A stretch of DNA of 64,000 nt from Vombatus ursinus (Eukaryota; Chordata; Mammalia; Diprotodontia; Vombatidae): NCBI RefSeq assembly GCF_900497805.2, contig NW_020954570.1, positions 10,229,730 through 10,293,729 on the forward strand, in the 5' to 3' direction. The notes below the pieces were generated by a model. The model was given only the letters and a program-made list of their open reading frames with translations. It ran no database searches and had not been told where the DNA came from. Below, piece after piece: positions 56,695-64,000 of the stretch (within the stretch, counting starts at the first letter, position 1; every line of letters begins with the position of its first letter). The position numbers and the translations under genes were made by a program.

Positions 56695-57010
56695 ACACAC
56701 ATACACACACATATGTGATGTTATTCATTGGTGGGAGTGAAGGGTGGACTTGAAAGTGACAATGGTGACAAATGAATATTTCCCCTCTTACATCCCAACC
56801 AATCAGGGGGAAATTAATTGAAATGAAACCAATATAGGAAATGGTAGTCAGAGAGGCTGTATCTTCAGGGGACAACCAGGTCTCAGTGAAAGCTAGAAGA
56901 TTAAAAGAGTGAGAAAATAAAACACTTAAAAAAAACCCAACAAGCTTGTTATCTCTGGACTTTGTGAAATAAGAAGTGATCAGTCTTTCCCGACCATTTC
57001 CTAACTTTAG
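56695..57010 (-). repeat. L2-class endonuclease fragment, antisense
   Basis: The minus-strand translation reads FNLLAFTETWLSPEDTASL and GEIFICHHCHFQVHPSLPP, matching the ETWLSPEDTA motif of L2/CR1-clade endonucleases. A CA/TG repeat lies at 56692-56712. 57011-57380 to its right holds nothing I can name. Confidence 0.7.
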
Positions 57011-57379
57011 CAGCAAGTGCTCTCTAAATGGACAGTATCTGTGTTATCTATTAACACTATCACTAAAAGGTCATGAAAATGTTCAATTCATAACTTACAT
57101 CTTAGAGTGAGGGTTAATGAGATTTGCTTAAGTCCCAAGATGATACAGAAGGGTGTGTGAATTACTATTGCTTTTGACATTTCTATTGGGCCTTTGATAA
57201 GTCTTTTTATCTTGTTAGTTCCTATTTCTGAGGAGCATATGCAATTATGAATCTTTGACAGCAAGTACTCTCTAGAAGCAATGCTTTTTTGCAATTATTG
57301 CAAAAACTACATCTTAATTTCAGTAGCTCAAAAGGTAAGTGAGATGCACAAATTTAAAAACATCTCCATCCCAAATGTT

Positions 57380-57490
57380 CACATGGACTATATAAAGTCC
57401 TATTGAACTGATCAGTTGAACACACTGGATATTGACCCTGACATTGTGATATCATTTTGGTCCTCCTTGATTATAAAGGACAACAAATGA
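57380..57490 (+). repeat. Possible marsupial SINE remnant
   Basis: 'gacattgtgatatcattttg' and 'gtcctccttgattataaagg' followed by 'acaacaaa' resembles a SINE tail. The match is by eye and weak. 57491-57714 is unassigned. Confidence 0.3.
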
Positions 57491-57714
57491 ACTTTTCAAC
57501 AGTGATGCTTTTTTGCAGTAGTGAATTTTCAGTAAAATGAATATTTAGCAGAATGTGGTTAGAAATAGTGTTTTGCTTCTTTACAGAGAGAAAAATGTCG
57601 CATTTATAATGAACCTTAACAGTAAAATCTTTCACTGGTACCTCAAAATGTGAGTTATACCAGCCATAAGTCTCTGGACAATAAAAATGATTATGTATAA
57701 AATGATTCATTCAA

Positions 57715-57925
57715 AATGCTAATTAGTTATTGCTCCCACCTTTTTGTTATTTGCAAACTTGAGAATTACCCCATCAAAATTTTCATTGAAGTCATTGATA
57801 AAAATGTTGGCCAGCATAAGATCAAAACAAAATCTCTCAAGGATACTTTTAGAGTCTGCTTCCCACTTCCCTCCATTTGCTATAGGGCCATTGATGACAA
57901 CTGATAACTGCCCTTTCATTCTACT
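57715..57925 (-). repeat. CR1/L3-type LINE reverse-transcriptase fragment, antisense
   Basis: The minus-strand translation ends NIFINDFNENFDGVILKFAN-NKKVG, a decayed form of the CR1/L3 block F-IND-DEGI-G-ISKFADDTKLGG. Only about 70 residues remain. 57926-58795 beyond it is unassigned, with a T-run near 58009. Confidence 0.75.
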
Positions 57926-58799
57926 TTTTCATTCAATCATTTCTAAAGATAATGTCCTTCTAACAAAAGGCAGAAGTCACAGAGATATTCTCAGAGTAGC
58001 TTTAAATTTTTTTTTTTCCTTTCAAAATTGGCTTTTCCAGACCAAACACACAAATTTGGTGCTTTAGAAGTTGAAGTAACAAAATTAAGGAGGTATTTCG
58101 GGAAATCTTTCAGTGTATTTTGATATGAAGCAAGCTTTTAAAACTCTATCTGGGGACTAGCAACAACCTTTTAGTCAAATTAGTTAACAGTTTTCAAGTG
58201 TTTTGACAATATCAAACTATTCTAGTGTGTAGAGAACCTGTGAGGTTTCCAGATGAATTTAGCTGTAAAAACAATCCTTAAATTAATGTTTCATTAACTA
58301 TACATTATGGTTGAAAGGAACTTGACAGTGCCTTGATTCTGAATGCTTTTCTTTGAAAGAAAATGAATAACATTTGAACTGGCAAATTTGTGAGTCAGAA
58401 TTGGGAAGGATCTGAGATGACATTTTTCTTCTACAATATTTTCCCAAAATAAATGAAAGAGCTAAACAAAAATTTAGCCATGTTTTGCTCCCTCCTCCAT
58501 TCTATTTTGTCCAGAAATTTAATTCTTTATTGCTAAGCTAAATTGGTTATATCTTTGATGATTTATCTGAATGGTTTATCCAAACATCACTTTTTATATT
58601 CTATTTCCTGTGTTATTTGTAACTAACAACTTTATCTTTGAATTAAGAAAGCTGAGGTTTACCAGTCCAAAATCAAACTCTTATAGATTAAAAGTAACTA
58701 CAGTCATAACTGAGCATTCAAACAAACTCAGATTTGTCTTAAATTTTACTGCATTCATTTTATTTGTACACAATTTCATAATTTCACATACTCAAAATT

Positions 58800-59400
58800 A
58801 TCTATTTTAAAATTCTCTGTACCCTTTAGTCATGAAATCTTTCCTTTATATAATTGAGAAAGGAATTTCATTCCTTACACCTTCAGTTTTTTATGATCTA
58901 ATTTTTAAAAATTAGATTAAATACATTAAAATAACAAAAATTAAATTAAAGTAATAAAAATCAAATAAATTAAGTAAAAATTAGATTAAATTAAAATCTA
59001 ATTTTCAAAATATATTAAGTTCAACTATATATTTGGATCTTATCATCATATGCTGTGTAAGGTATTGATCTAAACCTAATTACTAACTGATTGCTTTCCA
59101 GTTTTCCAAGTACCTTATGTACTATCATAAGTTCTTCCCCTTTTAGCTGGGGTCTCTACATATATCAAACACTAAGCTATTACGTTCATTTTCTTTTATA
59201 TCTAGTGTATCTAATCAGTTTCATTGCTCAACCTCTCCAGAAACAAATAGCTTTGAGAATTAGTTTTTCAGATAATGATTTCTGATACTACTAGGCTTCT
59301 TTCTGTTCCTTTTTTCACTATACTGTTTGAGTTTCTTCACCTTTTGTGTTTTTAGATGAATTTTATCATTTTTCCTACCTTAATAATAATATTTACAGTA
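58800..59400 (-). mobile_element. Old L1 ORF2 fragment, antisense, left part
   Basis: 'tattgatctaaacctaatta', 'tgctttccagttttccaagt' and 'gctggggtctctacatatat' 'caaacactaa' correspond to degraded ORF2 C-terminal text seen at 21140-21290. It contains an AT-rich palindromic stretch (58896-59010) and continues at 59945 after a MIR and a MAR1. Confidence 0.65.
58896..59010. repeat. AT-rich inverted repeats
   Basis: A perfect 22-bp palindrome is centred at 58906/58907, made of atctaattttt and its reverse complement. Further TTAGATTAAA-type copies follow, with an inverted ATCTAATTTT near 58998. Probably a local AT expansion. Confidence 0.8.
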
Positions 59401-59535
59401 ATATCTAATATTTATAGAGTAATTTGGGATTTTCAAAGCATTTAAAATATCTCATTTTATATTCACAACAACATTAGGAGGAAAGTGATAGTACTCTCAG
59501 CATTTTATAGTTAAGGAAAAAAGAAAGATAAAGGT
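59401..59535 (+). repeat. MIR-class SINE fragment
   Basis: 'ttttcaaagcatttaaaata', 'tctcattttatattcacaac', 'aacattaggaggaaagtgat' and 'cagcattttatagttaagga' follow the sense MIR order. Confidence 0.7.
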
Positions 59536-59683
59536 TGAACAATTCTTTGGCATTTTCACTGCTGCAGCAAATAAGAAATTAATTTGGGTAGAATTTTGAT
59601 TTTCACTGTATTGGTGTTCTTTCCTCGTAAGCAATTGTTGTCTCCTCAATTATCTCAGTCTGTCCTTATATATGTTGTTTTAT

Positions 59684-59940
59684 GTTGTTATTGTTGAGTT
59701 GTTTCAATCATATCTGACTTTTCGTTACCCCATTTGGGATTTTCTTTGCAAAGAGACTGAAGTGTCCTTATAATTCAACTCCAGCTCATTTTATAGAGGA
59801 AACAGAGGCAAATAGGGTTAAGAGACTTTTAAGGAATCATACAGTTAGTAAGTGTCTGAGGCCAGATTTGAACTGAAGAAGTTGAGTCTTCCTGAGTTTG
59901 GGTCTGGCAGAATATCCACTGCACCACCTAGTTGCCTATA
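59684..59940 (-). repeat. MAR1-like SINE, complete, antisense
   Basis: The GTT-rich tail is at 59684-59700. The body, read forward, is 'atatctgacttttcgttacc', 'ccagctcattttatagagga', 'gttagtaagtgtctgaggcc' and 'cagatttgaactgaagaagt', and the head 'gcaccacctagttgcc' is at the right end. It is inserted in the old L1. Confidence 0.88.
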
Positions 59941-59944
59941 TATT

Positions 59945-60290
59945 TGTATTTATATAAATGCTGCATGTTTCCTTGTAGATGGGATACTAAATATTTTACA
60001 CATTCTATAGTTATTTTGAATGAGGTTTCTCTTTTAATTTTCCCTTCCTGAGTTTATTTGATAATATACGGAGGGACAAATGATTTATGTGTATTATTGA
60101 AAAATTTGAAAACTTGGTGAAGCTGTTAATTATTTTAATTAAATTTATGTTGGCTCTTTCAATCCCTAGATAGACCATCATGTCATAGGCAAAAAGTGAT
60201 ATTTTTTATTCCTTTTTGATTATCTCCTCAATTAATTTTTCTTGTTTTATTTCAATAGCTAGAAGTTATAGCATTTAGCACATTTGCATT
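59945..60290 (-). mobile_element. Old L1 ORF2 fragment, antisense, right part
   Basis: 'ttattttgaatgaggtttct', 'taattattttaattaaattt' and 'agaccatcatgtcataggca' 'aaaagtgata' are a degraded version of the RT catalytic region (compare 21760-21970). It is cut at about 60290 by a younger L1 3' end. Confidence 0.7.
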
Positions 60291-62330
60291 TTAAAATATG
60301 TAAATATAGTTTTCAAGATTCATTTTTGTAATATTTTGAGTTCCAAATTTTTCTCTCTCCCTTTCTTACCTCCCCCACCACAAGACAGTAAGCAATCTGA
60401 TATAGGTTACATGTGTATGATCATGTTAAATATATTTACACTAGGCATGTTGTGAAAGAAGAATCAGAGCAAAAGAAAAAAAACACAAGAAAGAAAAAAA
60501 CAAAAAAAAATAAAATAGCGTGCTTCGATCTGCATTCAGACTACATAGTTCTTTTGATCATGAGTCTTTTGGAATTGTCTTGAATCATTGTGTTGCTGAG
60601 AAGCACTAAGTCTATTATAGTTGATCATCACACAATGTTGCTGTTATTGTTTACAATGTTCTCCCCATTAGGCTCATTTCACTCAGCATTATTTCATGTA
60701 AGTCTTTCCCAGTTTTTCTGAAGTCCACCTGTTCACAATTTCTTAGAGAACAAGAGTATTCAATTATATTTATATACTACAACTTGTTCAGCCATTCCCC
60801 AATTGATGGGAATGCCCTCAATTTCCAATTCTTGGCCACCACAAAAAGAGCTGCTATAAATATTTTGTACTTGTGGGTCCTTTTCCCTTTTTTATGATAT
60901 CTTTGGAATACAGACCTAGTAGTGGTATTGCTAGATCAAAGTGTGTGCACAGGTTTATAACCCTTTGGGAATAGTTCCAAATTGCTCTCCAGAATGGTTG
61001 GGTCACTTCACAACTCCACCAACAATGCATTAGTGTTCCAATTTTCCCACAACTTCTCCAAGATTTATCAGTTTCCTCTTTTGTCATGTTAGCTACTCTG
61101 GCTATAGAGTTGTTTTAATTTGCATTTGTTTAATCAATAGTGATTTAGAACATTTTTTCATATGACTATAGTTAGCTTTAATTTCTTCATCTGAAAACTG
61201 CCTGTTCATATCCTTTGATCAATTATCAATTGGTGAATGACTTATATTCTTATAAATTTGACCCATTTCTCTATATATTTTAGAAGTGATGTCTTTATCA
61301 GAGACATAGGCTGTATAGATCATTTCCCAGCTTTCTGCTTTCCTTCTAATCTTGGTTGCATTGGTTTTATTTGAGCAAAATGTTTTTAATTTAATTTAAT
61401 TCAAAATGTCTATTTGGCATTTCATGATATTTTCTATCTCTTATTTGGTCATAATAATATCTTCTCCAGAGACCTGACAGGTAAATTATTCCCTTGTTCT
61501 CCTAATTTCCTTAAGCATTACCCTTTATGTCCAAATCATGCACTCATTTTGACCTTATCTTGTATCTGCCATCTTATTTTCCAGTTTTCATAGCAATTTT
61601 TGTCAAAATAGAGAGTTTTTATTCCAGAAACTGCAGTGTTAGGGTGTATCAAACAGTAAATCACTATAGTCATTGACTACTGTGTCTTGTGTCCCTAACA
61701 TATTCCACTGATCCACCACTCCATTTCTTAGCAAGTATGAAATAGTATTGATGATTGCTGCTTTATAATAATTTTAGATTTGGTATGGCTAGGCCACATC
61801 CTCTGTATTTTAAAAATTAATCTCCTTGATATTCTAGACATTTTGTTCTTTCAGATGAATTTAGTTATTATTTTTTTGTAAAATAACTTTTTTGTAGTTT
61901 GGTTTGTAAGGCACTGAATTAGTAAATTAATTTAGGTAGAATTGTCATTTTTATTATATTAGCTTAGCCTACCCATGAGAAACTGGTATTTTCCCAATTG
62001 TTTGGATCTGAGTTTACTTGTGTGAAAAGCATTTTGTAATTGTGCTCATATAGTTTCTGGGTTTATCTTTGCAGGTAGAGTCTCAAATATTTTATGTTGT
62101 CTCTAGATACGTTAAATAGAATTTCTCTATCTCTTGCAGCTGGGATTTTTTGGTAATATATAGAAATACTCATGATTTATACAGGTTGATTTTATATCCA
62201 GCAACATTGTTTAAGTTGTTTATTGCTTCAAGTAGGTTTTTTAGTTGATTCTCGAGGAATCTCTAATTTTACCATCTAATTATGTGAAAAGAGTGATTTC
62301 CCCATTGCCTATTCCAATTCTTTCAATTTC
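60291..62330 (-). mobile_element. L1 3' part, antisense, interrupted by HAL1
   Basis: The 3'UTR starts 'agttttcaagattcattttt'. ORF2 C-terminus is readable at 60854-61087 (minus: MTKEETDKSWRSCGKIGTLM, HCWWSCEVTQPFWRAIWNYS), then thumb and RT text to 62330. Where the other L1s continue into RT text at the catalytic region, a HAL1 poly(T) begins, so the rest of this L1 probably lies beyond the right edge. Confidence 0.9.
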
Positions 62331-63133
62331 TCTTTCTTTTTTTCCTTATTTAAATATTTATTTTAGTTTTCAACATTCACTTCCACAAGATTTTGAGTTC
62401 CAAATTTTCTCCATCCGGCCCTTCCCCCACCCCAAGATGGTGTGTATTCTGAATACCCCTTCCTCTAATCTTCCCTTCCTTCTATCTCTCCCCCACCCCT
62501 TCTCTTATCCCCTTCATCTTCTATTTTCCTGTAGTGCAGTATAGATTTCTATACCCCATTGCCTGTATATCTTATTTTCCAGTTGCATGTGAAAACATTT
62601 TTTATGATTTGTTTTTAAAACTTTGGGTTCCAAATTCTCTCCCTTTCTCCCTCCCCACCCATCCTCATTGAGAAAGCAAACAATTCAACACGAGTTATAC
62701 ACATGTAGTTATGAAAAACACTTCCATAAGAGTCAGGTTGGGAAAAACTATTTCCCTTCATCCTATCCTACTCCCCATTTATTCTATTCTTTCCTTTGAC
62801 CCTGTCCCTCCTCAAAAAGTGTTTGCTTCTGATTACCCCTCCCCTAATCTGCCCTCCCTTCTATCATCCCCTCACTCACTTATCTCCTTCCCCTTTATTT
62901 TCCTGTACTGGTATGTTACTCCCTTTTTAAGCCAAATTCAATGGAATAAGATTGACTCATTCCCTTTCACCTTCCCCCACTTCCCCTCCACTGTAAAAGC
63001 TTTTTCTTGTCTGTTTTATGTGAGATAATTTACCCCATTCTATCTCTCCCTTTCTCCTCCCAGTATCATCCTCTCTCACCCCTTAATTTTATTCTCCAGA
63101 TATCACCCCTTCATCTTCAACTCATCCTGTGCC

Positions 63134-63135
<2 letters not shown>

Positions 63136-63180
<45 letters not shown>

Positions 63181-63190
63181 NNNNNNNNNN

Positions 63191-63254
<64 letters not shown>
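63136..63254. repeat. (ATCT)n microsatellite with a 10-N gap
   Basis: ATCT repeats continue on both sides of ten N at 63181-63190, so the gap is an unresolved repeat length rather than a break between unrelated pieces. Confidence 0.97.
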
Positions 63255-63255
<1 letters not shown>

Positions 63256-63839
63256 CATATAATTTTTGTTTCTTCCTCCAACTATCCGAATATTAACAAA
63301 GGTCTCATGAGTTACAAATATCATCTTTCCATGCAGGAATGTAAACAGTTCAACCTTAATAGGTCTCTTATGATTTCTCTTCCCTTTTTACCTTTTCATG
63401 CTTCTCTTGAGTCTTATATTTGAAAGTCAAATTTTCTATTCAGCTCTGGTCTTTTCATCAAGAATGCTTGAAAGCCCTCTATTTCACTGAATGTCCATTT
63501 TTCCCCCTGAAGGATTAAGCTCAGTTTTACTCTATAGGTGATTCTTGGCTGTAATCTTATTTCCTTTAACCTCCAGAATATTATATTCCAAGCCCTCCAG
63601 TTCCTTAAAGTAGAAGCTGCTAAATCCTGTGTTATCCTGATTATGTTTCCACAATACTTGAATTGTTTCTTTCTGGCTGCTTGTGATATTTTCTCCTTGA
63701 CCTGGGAACTCTAGAATTTGGCTACAATATTCCAAGGGGTTTTCCTTTGGGGATCTCTTTCAGGAGGTGATTGGTGGATTCTTTCCATTTCTATTTTACC
63801 CTCTGGTTCTAGAATATCAGGGCAGTTTTCCTTGATAAT

Positions 63840-63925
63840 TTTTTTTAGCAGTTAACAAAAGGAGATTTATTTGTTTAGCTCTAAGAGGAGAAAGGCATTA
63901 TATGAGTTTTCCCTCTACTTCTCTT
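63840..63925 (-). other. Short poly(A)-tailed insert in HAL1 ORF1
   Basis: On the minus strand this reads about 70 bp ending in AATAAA, then about 20 bp, then an A-run (T-run at 63839-63846 on plus). It looks like the extreme 3' end of some transcript. Its insertion coincides with loss of about 445 bp of HAL1. Confidence 0.55.
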
Positions 63926-64000
63926 ACTGGCTTCTCAAAATTCTTTTTCAGCTCTTCCATGGTCTGGGACTGATTCATATTCTTCTTGGAGGCTTTGGAT

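Larger units (their letters stand above)
62331..64000 (-). mobile_element. HAL1 element, antisense, running off the window
   Basis: A T-rich 3' end at 62331-62345 is followed by 3'UTR with (ATCT)n at 63136-63254, then the ORF1 C-terminus (minus strand, 63400-63840). After a short foreign insert (63840-63925), ORF1 N-terminal coiled-coil text continues to 64000 ('ctcttccatggtctgggact'). About 445 bp of ORF1 between these parts are missing compared with the copy at 50864-53972. Confidence 0.92.

Noticed and set aside
1-64000. A new multi-gene system or host gene cluster
   Set aside because: Every long frame traces to L1, HAL1, L2, a retrocopy or a simple repeat. The unassigned blocks show no coding structure.

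Overview
The window looks like AT-rich, gene-poor nuclear DNA of a marsupial, probably an opossum close to Monodelphis or a related species. The main signs are marsupial-type L1 elements, tRNA-derived SINEs of the MAR1/SINE-1/WSINE kind whose head reads GGCAGCTAGGTGG, old MIR, L2 and CR1/L3 fossils, and four copies of HAL1 (half-L1, carrying ORF1 but no ORF2). I see no intact host protein-coding gene, no functional RNA gene and no CRISPR array. The open frames present are repeat remnants, microsatellite artefacts or pieces of two processed pseudogenes.

Layout. 1-4800: a near full-length antisense L1 that runs off the left edge. 4801-9164: spacer with MIR pieces, a MAR1 SINE, a sense L1 3' end and a SINE in its tail. 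9400-12575: an ancient sense L2 with endonuclease and reverse-transcriptase remnants and one unexplained 0.6 kb insertion. 12576-20213: microsatellites, L1 pieces and an antisense WBP11 retrocopy. 20214-25968: a second antisense L1 that keeps its 5' end and is fused tail-to-tail to a sense L1 5' piece. 25969-30440: a twin-primed L1, an old L1 ORF1 interrupted by a polyadenylated retrocopy that looks like retroviral RNA (R-U5-leader...U3-R-poly(A)), a truncated L1 and an LTR fossil. 30441-33420: mostly unassigned DNA with a MIR and simple repeats. 33425-37238: an ancient L1 split by a HAL1 that appears to have carried 3' flanking DNA with it. 37239-39420: unassigned DNA.

39425-49283 is a nested stack. 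Old L1 pieces are followed by an L1 whose 5' region holds a processed HSPA8 pseudogene (14-bp target duplication), and that pseudogene is split by a complete HAL1 (13-bp target duplication). 49296-56690: an LTR fossil, an L1 3' end, an antisense HAL1 carrying a SINE, and a 5'-truncated sense L1. 56691-60290: spacer with L2, CR1/L3, MIR, MAR1 and old L1 fossils. 60291-64000: an antisense L1 3' part invaded by a fourth HAL1, which runs off the right edge and contains a 10-N gap inside an ATCT repeat.

The sequences are linked by how they moved rather than by a pathway. L1 enzymes are the likely source of the L1, HAL1, SINE and mRNA retrocopies, as shown by poly(A) tails and target-site duplications. 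The most notable items are the probable processed retroviral RNA copy (27215-28692), the probable HAL1 3' transduction (33703-36605), the three-level nest with two perfect target duplications (41207-49283), and the tiny poly(A)-tailed insert that replaced about 0.45 kb of HAL1 (63840-63925). Family names come from reading sequence and translations by eye and have not been confirmed by database comparison.
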